A stretch of 10,231 nucleotides of DNA, from assembly GCA_023386495.1 (NCBI GenBank), contig JAEWJS010000062.1, forward strand, positions 1 to 10,231, in the 5' to 3' direction. The notes under the pieces are model-generated. The model was not told the origin of the DNA. It saw nothing but the letters and a program-made list of their open reading frames with translations, and did not search any database. Position numbers and translations under genes: made by a program. Source of the stretch: Bacillota bacterium. GTDB lineage: Bacteria > Bacillota > Bacilli > Paenibacillales > Paenibacillaceae. Each line of letters opens with the position of its first letter. Position 1 is the first letter of the stretch. Of this stretch, positions 1 through 5,763 are shown one piece after another.

Positions 1-551
1 TTGTGGTAATAGGCGCTGATGACGAACCCGGGCACCTTGCGCGCGTCCTCCGGGGTAATGAAGAAGTTCGAGCATACGAGATGCTCCCATAGCTCCTTCA
101 CGTTCTCGTCGGCCTCGGATTCCGCCAGATAATCGCCCAGAGTCGGGTAGTTCTTCAGCGTATGGATGTTGGCGATCACCGCGGTAATCTCTGCCGCGAA
201 CCGCATTTTGCCTCGCGCGTCAAGAATGTCGGTCTTCACCAGGTTGACAAAATCGAGCGGAGCCGGCGTCAGTTGGTCGTGCTTCTCGTACATGACTTTG
301 CGCTTATCGACCTGCCTGCTGCCGAACGAGAGCCCAAGCTCGCGCTCCATGGCCGTGATCGTGTGGCGGTCCAAGCCGTAGATCGCGTGCGCGCCGTAAT
401 TCAGCGTGAAGCCGGCTTTCTCATACGTGAATGCGCGTCCGCCAAGCTGCGGGCTCCGTTCGAACAGGACGCCCTCGATTCCAGTCTCATTCGATAAATA
501 GGCTGCAGCGGTCAGGCCCGCAAGCCCGCCGCCGATAATCGCCACTCGCAT
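1..551 (-). CDS. FAD-dependent oxidoreductase, phytoene desaturase/amine oxidase type (partial)
   Basis: Only the N-terminal 183 residues are present; the gene continues past the left edge. The protein opens with a textbook dinucleotide-binding fold, MRVAIIGGGLAGLTAA, with the GxGxxG-type glycines at residues 7-12. An acidic residue, E31 in LFERS, ends the second strand, and a GGRA motif at 37-40 follows. This is the FAD-binding layout of the phytoene desaturase, protoporphyrinogen oxidase and amine oxidase superfamily. A second conserved-looking stretch (NYGAHAIYG, about 51-59) fits the same family. The substrate cannot be told, because the substrate and C-terminal FAD domains lie outside the window. 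The ATG at 551 is preceded by AAGGGAG at a spacing of about 8, so independent initiation is plausible. The same reading frame extends upstream without a stop through the whole TetR gene, so a fused product is also possible. The protein is probably cytoplasmic or membrane-associated, and its expression is probably controlled by the adjacent TetR protein. Confidence 0.85.
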   Translation of the reverse strand, partial: MRVAIIGGGLAGLTAAAYLSNETGIEGVLFERSPQLGGRAFTYEKAGFTLNYGAHAIYGLDRHTITAMERELGLSFGSRQVDKRKVMYEKHDQLTPAPLDFVNLVKTDILDARGKMRFAAEITAVIANIHTLKNYPTLGDYLAESEADENVKELWEHLVCSNFFITPEDARKVPGFVISAYYH

Positions 552-1157
552 TGTTATTGCTCCCTTCCTATGGATCGGCCATTGCCGTTCAATGTGTTCT
601 GCTTCATTCAGGTGCGTCAAGGACGCAAAAGCGAGCGACAGCTGCGTACGAAGCATGCTGCCAAGGCTCCTATCGTCATCCTGCTGCATCCATGCCGCGA
701 TCGTGCCGTCGTAGACGGCGAGAAGATACGCGGCCTCGCGATGTCCGCCCAGCGCTTGGGCCAGCTCGGCTGTCAGCTCATGGCGGAATTGCTGCTGCAA
801 GGAACGGAGCTCGGGATGCTCGAGCCCGATGATATGCAAGCTGCGGGCGATCCGCGGCGACTGCTCCAGCATGGCGCTTAGTTCATCCATGAGCGCCATA
901 ACCCGGGTCACCGGGGCCCTGGTCTCTAGCATGCCCTGCATGCGTACCGCCCATTGCCGGACGATCTCGAGCTGCTGCTTCGAAATTTCGCCCAGCAGTT
1001 CGTCCTTGCTCTTGAAATAATGGTAGAACGTCCCCTTCGAGGTACCGGTAGCGGCAATGATGTCGTCGACGGATACGTGCTCGTATCCGCGTTCCCGGAA
1101 CAACCGCAGCGCGGTTTCTACGACAAAGGTACGTTTTTTCCTCGTTGAAGCTCGCAT
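552..1157 (-). CDS. TetR-family transcriptional regulator, open in frame into the downstream oxidoreductase
   Basis: There are 202 codons from ATG 1157 to the oxidoreductase ATG. The N-terminus is a classic TetR helix-turn-helix: VETALRLFRERGYEHVSVDDI at about residues 13-33, then the recognition-helix signature TSKGTFYHYFKSKDELL at about 38-54. The rest is a helical ligand-binding region of normal family length. ATG 1157 was chosen because it gives the usual short basic lead-in (MRASTRKKRT). An out-of-frame ATG at 1164 gives no TetR domain. GAAGGG lies about 12 bases upstream, a rather long spacing. I checked every codon of this frame from 1157 to 551 and found no stop; it reads HRKGAIT directly into the oxidoreductase methionine. 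This may be a genuine fusion, a lost stop (a CAA and a TGG codon near the end are each one substitution from a stop) or a sequence error. It probably represses its own operon through the palindrome at 1254-1270. Confidence 0.88.
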
Positions 1158-1217
1158 GACGCATCGCCGCCCTTCATGATCATGGGTAAGCAGGACGCAT
1201 AAGTTCGATTACCTCCT

Positions 1218-1246
1218 ATTATAGCCGGTCTAAGTACAGGAATCTA
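1218..1246 (-). promoter_or_regulatory. Candidate promoter for the TetR-oxidoreductase operon
   Basis: On the minus strand a perfect TATAAT (1223 to 1218) is present. At 17-bp spacing the -35 position (1246 to 1241) reads TAGATT, a poor match to TTGACA. The start would be near 1211, giving a leader of about 54 bases before ATG 1157. A TTAGACC half-site lies in the spacer (1233 to 1227), where a bound repressor would block polymerase. Confidence 0.5.
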
Positions 1247-1253
1247 TGCCGAT

Positions 1254-1270
1254 TTAGACTGATAGTCTAA
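1254..1270. promoter_or_regulatory. 7-3-7 palindrome, candidate TetR operator
   Basis: The sequence TTAGACTGATAGTCTAA has perfect 7-base arms around a 3-base centre, typical of a dimeric helix-turn-helix protein. It sits between the divergent minus promoter (TetR) and plus promoter (hinT). The half-site GTCTAA recurs at 1228-1233 inside the minus promoter, and CTAGAC occurs at 1309-1314 just after the hinT -35. Assigning it to the adjacent TetR protein is inference from position. Confidence 0.55.
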
Positions 1271-1303
1271 TCAATATGCGATTGATTCGCGTCCGTTCTC
1301 CGA

Positions 1304-1333
1304 TTGGACTAGACGCCCCGAATCCGTTAGAAT
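1304..1333 (+). promoter_or_regulatory. Sigma-A-type promoter of hinT
   Basis: TTGGAC (1304-1309) and TAGAAT (1328-1333) are separated by 18 bp, each one mismatch from consensus. Transcription would begin near 1340, leaving about 40 bases of leader including the AAGGGGAGG ribosome binding site. Confidence 0.65.
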
Positions 1334-1379
1334 GGACATTAGTGTAAGGCAGTGCAAGCTAGAGGAAGGGGAGGACGAC

Positions 1380-1721
1380 ATGTCCGATTGCATATTCTGC
1401 AAAATTGTCGAAGGATCGATTCCGTCGACCAAAGTATACGAGGACGAGCAGGTGCTGGCATTCCGCGACATTCAGCCGCTCGCGCCCGTGCACGTGCTGA
1501 TCATTCCGAAGAAGCATATTTCGACGATGAACGACGTCGAGGAGCAGGACGGCGCATTGATCGCATCGATCTTCGCTGCTGCGCGCCGGATCGCCAAGGA
1601 GCTCGGCGTCGACGAGTCGGGCTATCGGCTGGTCAATAACGTGAACGCCGACGGCGGACAGGTTGTCTACCACCTGCACATCCATTTATTGGGCGGCCAG
1701 AAATTAGGAGCTCTCGGTTAG
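1380..1721 (+). CDS. hinT: Histidine triad (HIT) nucleotide-binding protein, HinT type
   Basis: This is a 113-residue protein of normal family length. The N-terminal CIFCKIVEG (4-12) is typical of bacterial HinT proteins, with Cys4 and Cys7 in the zinc-like CxxC position. PVHVLIIPKKHI (37-48) forms part of the nucleotide pocket. The catalytic histidine triad appears as HLHIHLLGG near residues 98-106, close to the C-terminus. HinT enzymes are cytoplasmic purine nucleoside phosphoramidases that hydrolyse AMP-amine (P-N) linkages; the physiological substrate is usually unknown. ATG 1380 was preferred over the in-frame ATG at 1332 because AAGGGGAGG lies 5 bases before it and the upstream ATG overlaps the promoter -10 box. 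The gene precedes rpsU but is separated from it by that gene's own promoter. No hairpin terminator with a U tract follows hinT, so read-through into rpsU is possible. Confidence 0.95.
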   Translation: MSDCIFCKIVEGSIPSTKVYEDEQVLAFRDIQPLAPVHVLIIPKKHISTMNDVEEQDGALIASIFAAARRIAKELGVDESGYRLVNNVNADGGQVVYHLHIHLLGGQKLGALG

Positions 1722-1726
1722 CACGA

Positions 1727-1748
1727 AGAAAGTTGACACTGACTTTCT
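1727..1748. repeat. Inverted repeat over the rpsU -35 box
   Basis: AGAAAGT (1727-1733) and ACTTTCT (1742-1748) are perfect 7-base arms around 8 bases containing most of the TTGACA. It could be a regulator site or simply a weak hairpin. No U tract follows, so it is not a convincing hinT terminator. Confidence 0.35.
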
Positions 1749-1762
1749 CTATGCCATATAAT
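1733..1762 (+). promoter_or_regulatory. Consensus sigma-A promoter of rpsU-yqeY
   Basis: A perfect TTGACA (1733-1738) and a perfect TATAAT (1757-1762) are separated by 18 bp. The predicted start is near 1769, about 56 bases before the rpsU start. Such strength fits a ribosomal protein gene. Confidence 0.85.
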
Positions 1763-1824
1763 GAAGTTTGATTAGCCGTGTTATGTTGTTCTGGGACGGT
1801 CTGTTTCGGAGGGAGGGAAAACTG

Positions 1825-1998
1825 GTGTCTGAAACAAAAGTTCGCAAAAACGAGACAATCGATGCTGCACTTCGTCGCTTTAAGCGTTCGATCGCGAAGG
1901 ACGGCGTTTTGGCCGAGGTCAAAAAGCGCAAGCACTACGAGAAGCCTAGCGTCAAGCGCAAGAAGAAGTCCGAGGCTGCGCGCAAGAGAAAGTTTTAG
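1825..1998 (+). CDS. rpsU: 30S ribosomal protein S21
   Basis: This is a 57-residue, strongly basic protein of the normal S21 length. It begins SETKVRKNETIDAALRRFKR and ends in a lysine/arginine-rich tail (KRKKKSEAARKRKF), both characteristic of bS21, which binds 16S rRNA near the anti-Shine-Dalgarno end of the small subunit and assists initiation. The start is a GTG: a strong GGAGGGAGGG lies just upstream and the protein then begins exactly as the family does. An upstream in-frame TTG near 1768 coincides with the predicted transcription start and has no ribosome binding site. yqeY follows after 15 bases, with its own AGGAGG, so the two are co-transcribed, as in B. subtilis. Confidence 0.97.
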   Translation: MSETKVRKNETIDAALRRFKRSIAKDGVLAEVKKRKHYEKPSVKRKKKSEAARKRKF

Positions 1999-2013
1999 GA
2001 GGATCCTCTCACG

Positions 2014-2457
2014 ATGAACCTTACCGAACGATTGAACGAGGATATGAAGCAAGCGATGAAGAGCCAGGATAAATTCCGGCTGTCCACCATTCGGATGGTT
2101 CGCGCAGCGGTGAAGAATCAAGAAATTGATCTGAAACGTCCGCTCGAAGACAACGAAGTGCTTGACATTATCGGTCGTGAGATCAAACAACGTAAAGATT
2201 CCCTCCAAGAATTTACGAAAGCCGGCCGTGAAGATTTAGCGGAGAATGTCGCCGCCGAAATAGATATTATTAGTGTCTACCTTCCCGAACAGCTGACTGA
2301 AGAAGAAGTCAAGGAGATTGTACAGCAGACCATCCAGGAAACCGGCGCTTCTTCCAAAGCCGATATGGGTAAAGTCATGGCGGCCTTAATGCCTAAGGTA
2401 AAGGGCCGTTCCGACGGTAAACTAGTAAATCAGCTCGTGCAGCAGTTTCTTCCATAG
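2014..2457 (+). CDS. yqeY: GatB/YqeY domain protein
   Basis: This 147-residue cytoplasmic protein matches YqeY of Bacillus throughout. The helical N-terminal half starts NLTERLNEDMKQAMKSQDK (2-20) and continues with LSTIRMVRAAVKN (23-35). A central VYLPEQL (88-94) precedes the smaller C-terminal helical domain with ADMGKVMAALMPKVKG (116-131). That C-terminal domain resembles the tail domain of GatB, the Asp/Glu-tRNA amidotransferase B subunit that contacts tRNA. The exact role of stand-alone YqeY is not established. AGGAGG lies about 11 bases before the ATG. It is second in the rpsU-yqeY transcript and is followed within 15 bases by a strong terminator, so it is the last gene of that unit. 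Confidence 0.95.
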   Translation: MNLTERLNEDMKQAMKSQDKFRLSTIRMVRAAVKNQEIDLKRPLEDNEVLDIIGREIKQRKDSLQEFTKAGREDLAENVAAEIDIISVYLPEQLTEEEVKEIVQQTIQETGASSKADMGKVMAALMPKVKGRSDGKLVNQLVQQFLP

Positions 2458-2469
2458 CATCGCAAGCGG

Positions 2470-2495
2470 AGCACTCCCATGGGAGTGCTTTTTTT
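2470..2495 (+). terminator. Rho-independent terminator after yqeY
   Basis: The 20-base perfect palindrome AGCACTCCCATGGGAGTGCT (2470-2489) runs into seven consecutive T residues (2489-2495). It separates the rpsU-yqeY unit from the NfeD-FloA operon. Confidence 0.93.
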
Positions 2496-2509
2496 GCATC
2501 GGGCATGAA

Positions 2510-2536
2510 TGAAACGAATCGATACATCGTAACGTA
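2510..2536 (+). promoter_or_regulatory. Candidate ECF sigma-W-type promoter of the NfeD-FloA operon
   Basis: TGAAAC (2510-2515) and CGTA (2533-2536) are separated by 17 bases, matching the TGAAAC/CGTA boxes of B. subtilis sigma-W promoters. The orthologous yqeZ-yqfA-yqfB operon is an established sigma-W target there. The start would be near 2543, about 28 bases before the GTG, leaving room for the AGGAAAGGAG binding site. No competing TTGACA/TATAAT pair is obvious in this short gap. Confidence 0.7.
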
Positions 2537-2570
2537 GTAACGACTATCTGACAGGAAAGGAGTCACTCGC

Positions 2571-3962
2571 GTGCATAACCATAGATTTCGTAGACGATTG
2601 TCCATATCGGCAATAGGCATCATGATTCTGGCGCTGCTGTTAGCGATGGCGCCTGCTGCGTTCGCCGCTGCAGAAGAGGGGGCAGCCGGCGGAGGTTCGG
2701 ACGGCGGAGGCTCGGCCGGTACGGCCGTTTTCGTCATTCCGGTTAAGCAGACGATCGAGTCCGGCCTGCTGTCGTTCTTGGAACGCGCTTACAAGGAAGC
2801 GGAAGAAGCGGATGCCGAACGAGTCATGCTCGTCATCAGCACGCTAGGCGGCAGGGTCGACAGCGCGGAAGCGATCGGGAGCTTGATCCGAAGCAGCAAG
2901 GTGCCTACTGTCGCGTTCATCGAAGGCAAGGCGATCTCGGCCGGTGCCTACATCGCGATCAACGCGCAGCAGATCATCATGCAGCCTGGCAGCACGATCG
3001 GCTCCGCAGCCGTCGTGGACGGGTCGGGCGATCTGGTCGACAATCCGAAGACCGTGTCGTACTGGGTCGGCGAGATGAAGAAGGCTGCCGAATTCAGCGG
3101 ACGCAATCCGGACGTGGCGATCGCGATGGCCGATCCGGGACAGCGGATCGAGCTGCCCGAGCTGGGCAAGACCGTGGAGAGAGGCGAAATTCTGACGCTG
3201 ACGTCCAATGAGGCCTTGAAGGTCGGCTATGCCGATCACTTGGCTAAGACGGTCGAAGAAGCGCTAGCATGGCTTGAACTGGATCAGCGCACGATCGTCG
3301 AGTTCGGGCCGTCGATCGCGGAACGCGTCGCAGGCTTCCTGACGCAGCCGGGCGTCATGTTCCTGCTATTGGTCATCGGGATTGCCGGCATCGTCATCGA
3401 GATGCTCGTACCGGGCTTCGGCGTGCCGGGCTTCACGGGATTGATTGCGTTCGGGTTGTTCTTCTTCGGCCATTACATCGCCGGCTTCGCGGGCATGGAA
3501 TCGGTCGTGCTCTTCATCGTCGGGATCGCGCTGCTCATCGTTGAGCTGTTCGTTCCAAGCTTCGGGATTCTGGGGATACTAGGGGCAATCGCCTTGGTGT
3601 CGGGAGTGGCGACAGCCGCTTACGATACGGGCAATGCGGTCGTGTCGCTGAGCTTCGCATTCGTCGTGGCGCTTATCATCGCGGGGATTACCGCCTATGT
3701 ATTCCGTCGCAGAGGAATCTGGAACAAGTTCATTCTGAGCGATAAGCTGACGTCGGAGCAGGGCTATCTGTCGGGCTCCGCGAAGCAGGATTTGGCCGGA
3801 CGCGAAGGCGTCGCATTGACGCCGCTTCGTCCTTCGGGTACGATCGAGGTCGACGGTGAGCGTATCGATGCGGTGACTGCGGGCGATTTTATCGTCAGCG
3901 GACGGCCGATCGTAGTTACGAAGGTGGAAGGAACTCGCGTCATCGTTAGAGAAGTTAAGTAA
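2571..3962 (+). CDS. yqeZ: NfeD-family membrane-bound ClpP-class serine protease
   Basis: The protein has 463 residues and a GTG start preceded by AGGAAAGGAG at good spacing. A signal peptide or anchor (about 10-33, ending AAFA) is followed by a Gly/Ser linker (40-50). The ClpP/crotonase-fold protease domain spans about 51-240. It shows STLGGRVDSAEAI (90-102) and the nucleophile region AISAGAYIA with Ser123. Lys160 or a near neighbour is a candidate general base by analogy with the Ser-Lys dyad of archaeal NfeD PH1510. Several membrane segments follow (about 262-283, 287-306, 310-328, 333-350, 358-378). A C-terminal NfeDC OB-fold domain occupies about 400-463 (GREGVALTPLRPSG through TKVEGTRVIV). 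NfeD proteins are encoded next to SPFH/flotillin-type proteins and are thought to process or chaperone membrane partners. It is the first gene of an operon with floA, 49 bases upstream of it. Confidence 0.95.
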   Translation: MHNHRFRRRLSISAIGIMILALLLAMAPAAFAAAEEGAAGGGSDGGGSAGTAVFVIPVKQTIESGLLSFLERAYKEAEEADAERVMLVISTLGGRVDSAEAIGSLIRSSKVPTVAFIEGKAISAGAYIAINAQQIIMQPGSTIGSAAVVDGSGDLVDNPKTVSYWVGEMKKAAEFSGRNPDVAIAMADPGQRIELPELGKTVERGEILTLTSNEALKVGYADHLAKTVEEALAWLELDQRTIVEFGPSIAERVAGFLTQPGVMFLLLVIGIAGIVIEMLVPGFGVPGFTGLIAFGLFFFGHYIAGFAGMESVVLFIVGIALLIVELFVPSFGILGILGAIALVSGVATAAYDTGNAVVSLSFAFVVALIIAGITAYVFRRRGIWNKFILSDKLTSEQGYLSGSAKQDLAGREGVALTPLRPSGTIEVDGERIDAVTAGDFIVSGRPIVVTKVEGTRVIVREVK

Positions 3963-4011
3963 GGAAGAGTGTGACAATTCGCCACTATTATGAAGGAGGG
4001 ATTTTCGCAAC

Positions 4012-5013
4012 ATGGATGGACTAGACCCGACAATACTGTATTTGCTCGTAGCTGCAGCGATTTTCATCGTGCTTATCGTGTTCTTCAGCTTCTTCCCGGT
4101 CATGCTGTGGGTGTCTGCTCTGGCGTCCGGCGTGCGGATCGGCATCATTACGCTCGTCGCCATGCGGCTGCGCCGCGTCGTGCCGAGCCGTATCGTCAAT
4201 CCGCTGATCAAGGCGACCAAGGCCGGTTTAGGCTTGAACATTAACCAGTTGGAGAGTCACTTCTTGGCCGGCGGCAACGTCGACCGCGTCGTCAATGCGC
4301 TGATCGCGGCGCAGCGCGCGAACATTCCGCTCGAATTCGAGCGGGCGGCAGCGATTGACCTGGCAGGCCGCGACGTCCTGCAAGCCGTGCAGATGAGCGT
4401 TAACCCGCGCGTCATCGAGACGCCGGTCGTCTCGGCTGTCGCCAAGGACGGCATCGAGGTGAAGGTAAGAGCGCGCGTTACGGTTCGCGCCAACATCGAC
4501 CGTCTGGTCGGCGGCGCAGGTGAAGAGACGATTATCGCCCGTGTCGGCGAAGGCATCGTCAGCACGAACGGTTCTGCGAATTCGCATAAAGACGTGCTCG
4601 AGAACCCGGACCTTATCTCCCGTACTGTTCTTAACAAAGGGTTGGATGCCGGTACGGCGTTCGAAATTCTGTCGATCGATATCGCGGATGTCGACGTAGG
4701 CAAGAACATCGGCGCATATCTGCAGACGGAGCAGGCGGAGGCCGATAAGCAGATCGCGCAAGCGAAGGCCGAGGAACGCCGGGCGATGGCTGTCGCGCTC
4801 GAACAGGAGATGAAGGCCCGCGTCGTCGAGATGCGCGCCCGCGTCGTCGAGTCCGAGTCGCAGGTGCCGCTGGCCATGGCTGATGCATTGCGGAGCGGGA
4901 AGATGGGCGTGATGGATGCGCTCAATATGAAAAATATCGAAGCGGACACGCAAATGCGCGGCTCGATCGGCAAGCCGTCGGATACGAATAGCGACGATAA
5001 GGACGGCATGTAA
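4012..5013 (+). CDS. floA: Flotillin-like protein FloA (SPFH/band 7 family)
   Basis: The protein has 333 residues, the usual FloA length, and is preceded by GAAGGAGGG. The hydrophobic N-terminus (about 8-53, with a break near VMLWVSALASG) is the membrane anchor or hairpin. RIVNPLIKATKAGLGL and VDRVVNALIAAQRANI lead into the SPFH domain (about 110-240). An alanine/glutamate-rich coiled coil follows (about 238-292, with EQAEADKQIAQAKAEERRAM), and an acidic, polar tail (DTNSDDKDGM) ends the protein. FloA assembles into functional membrane microdomains that scaffold signalling, secretion and cell-wall proteins. Its partner in these operons is the NfeD protease encoded just upstream. The stop is only 2 bases from the next ATG, which indicates translational coupling to the third gene. 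Regulation is presumably from the sigma-W-type promoter at 2510. Confidence 0.96.
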   Translation: MDGLDPTILYLLVAAAIFIVLIVFFSFFPVMLWVSALASGVRIGIITLVAMRLRRVVPSRIVNPLIKATKAGLGLNINQLESHFLAGGNVDRVVNALIAAQRANIPLEFERAAAIDLAGRDVLQAVQMSVNPRVIETPVVSAVAKDGIEVKVRARVTVRANIDRLVGGAGEETIIARVGEGIVSTNGSANSHKDVLENPDLISRTVLNKGLDAGTAFEILSIDIADVDVGKNIGAYLQTEQAEADKQIAQAKAEERRAMAVALEQEMKARVVEMRARVVESESQVPLAMADALRSGKMGVMDALNMKNIEADTQMRGSIGKPSDTNSDDKDGM

Positions 5014-5015
5014 GT

Positions 5016-5504
5016 ATGGAATCGCTCATCGCGTTCCTGCTTGACAATATCTTCATCGTCATCGTGGCGGCAGGCTTCTTGATGTCGCTCCTCGGGAAAG
5101 GTAAGCAGCAGCAGCAGCGGCGTGTCGGGCGGATGCCGGACTTTGGCGGCGGCCCGCTGCAAGGAGAGCCGACCGCGTGGGGCGATCGCCAATCCGATTC
5201 GGATTCGAATCCGGCACCTGGCTATGAGCAGCCCCCGCAGCCCGTGTATACCTCGACGATGTCACAGCCTGCGTCGGGTGGTCCGGGGATGATGACACGC
5301 TCGAATCAAGCGGCAGCGGTGTCGAGAGGTACGGGGGGAACAGGCAGATCCGTGATAACGTCGCAGGCAGCGCGCAGTCAGACGTCGTCAAGCTCCGTTT
5401 CGCTGAAGCGGGTTGATGCGGACGATCTCCGCCAAGCCGTTCTCTGGGCGGAGATTCTCGGTCCGCCGCGCGCCCGCAAGCCGCACGGACGCCATATACG
5501 GTAA
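5016..5504 (+). CDS. Small membrane-anchored protein, third gene of the NfeD-FloA operon
   Basis: The product has 162 residues and no family that I can name. An N-terminal membrane helix (about 2-25, IAFLLDNIFIVIVAAGFLMSL) is followed by a basic, glutamine-rich stop (KGKQQQQRR). A long low-complexity region rich in Ser, Gly, Pro and Gln follows (about 36-130). A short, ordered-looking C-terminus ends it: DDLRQAVLWAEILGPPRARKP (134-154). The anchor orientation suggests a cytoplasmic tail, so the C-terminal motif may bind a partner such as FloA; that is inference. It sits where yqfB lies in B. subtilis, but I cannot show homology by eye. The start follows the floA stop by 2 bases, and its binding site (AAGGACGG) lies inside floA. 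A terminator follows within 30 bases. Confidence 0.85.
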   Translation: MESLIAFLLDNIFIVIVAAGFLMSLLGKGKQQQQRRVGRMPDFGGGPLQGEPTAWGDRQSDSDSNPAPGYEQPPQPVYTSTMSQPASGGPGMMTRSNQAAAVSRGTGGTGRSVITSQAARSQTSSSSVSLKRVDADDLRQAVLWAEILGPPRARKPHGRHIR

Positions 5505-5530
5505 GGCATCAGGTTCATGAATCATGCAGC

Positions 5531-5557
5531 GAGGTCATCCTTTGGGATGGCCTTTTT
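5531..5557 (+). terminator. Rho-independent terminator of the NfeD-FloA operon
   Basis: GGTCATCC (5533-5540) and GGATGGCC (5545-5552) pair with one G-U and a 4-base loop, followed by five T residues (5553-5557). Confidence 0.88.
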
Positions 5558-5621
5558 GTGTGCGATGGATGTGAATCTGTCGGGAATGGTTTCAAGGTTT
5601 GATCGATTTTCTATATTTTGC

Positions 5622-5650
5622 TGTTCAAGTCGCGAATCTATCGATATAAT
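5622..5650 (+). promoter_or_regulatory. Candidate promoter of the SLH protein gene
   Basis: A perfect TATAAT lies at 5645-5650 in an AT-rich gap. At 17-bp spacing the -35 position reads TGTTCA (5622-5627), a weak match. The start would be near 5657, leaving a leader of about 107 bases before ATG 5764. Confidence 0.5.
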
Positions 5651-5680
5651 ACTTTATACCTATATCAAGAAGGGATATTC

Positions 5681-5749
5681 GTGTCGAAAATAGTAATGTT
5701 AATCGTTTTTGTGTCTAAATATGTCGAGTTTCGTCAGTCAACTAGATGA
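5681..5749 (+). CDS. Possible 22-codon upstream ORF in the SLH gene leader
   Basis: A GTG start with AAGGG six bases upstream opens a 22-codon frame (MSKIVMLIVFVSKYVEFRQS, then TR). It lies wholly inside the predicted leader of the SLH gene and ends with TGA at 5747-5749, 14 bases before that gene's ATG and overlapping its binding-site region. The peptide is hydrophobic in the middle. It could be a coupling or regulatory leader peptide, or chance. Nothing beyond the binding-site spacing and position supports translation. Confidence 0.3.
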   Translation: MSKIVMLIVFVSKYVEFRQSTR

Positions 5750-5763
5750 GGGAGAGAACATCA

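Noticed and set aside
883..1164. Minus-strand frame starting at ATG 1164 (93 codons).
   Set aside because: It is arginine-rich and has no domain. The neighbouring frame from 1157 carries a clear TetR helix-turn-helix.
1180..1200. Minus-strand mini-ORF MRPAYP with AGGAGGT upstream, as a leader peptide for the TetR gene.
   Set aside because: The AGGAGGT touches the TATAAT directly, so it would lie upstream of the predicted transcription start and not be in the RNA.
1332..1379. N-terminal extension of hinT from ATG 1332.
   Set aside because: This ATG overlaps the -10 box of the promoter, and the family start with a strong binding site is at 1380.
4228..5192. Long minus-strand frames opposite floA (241 and 311 codons).
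   Set aside because: They show no family features and mirror the codon bias of floA, a certain gene on the plus strand.
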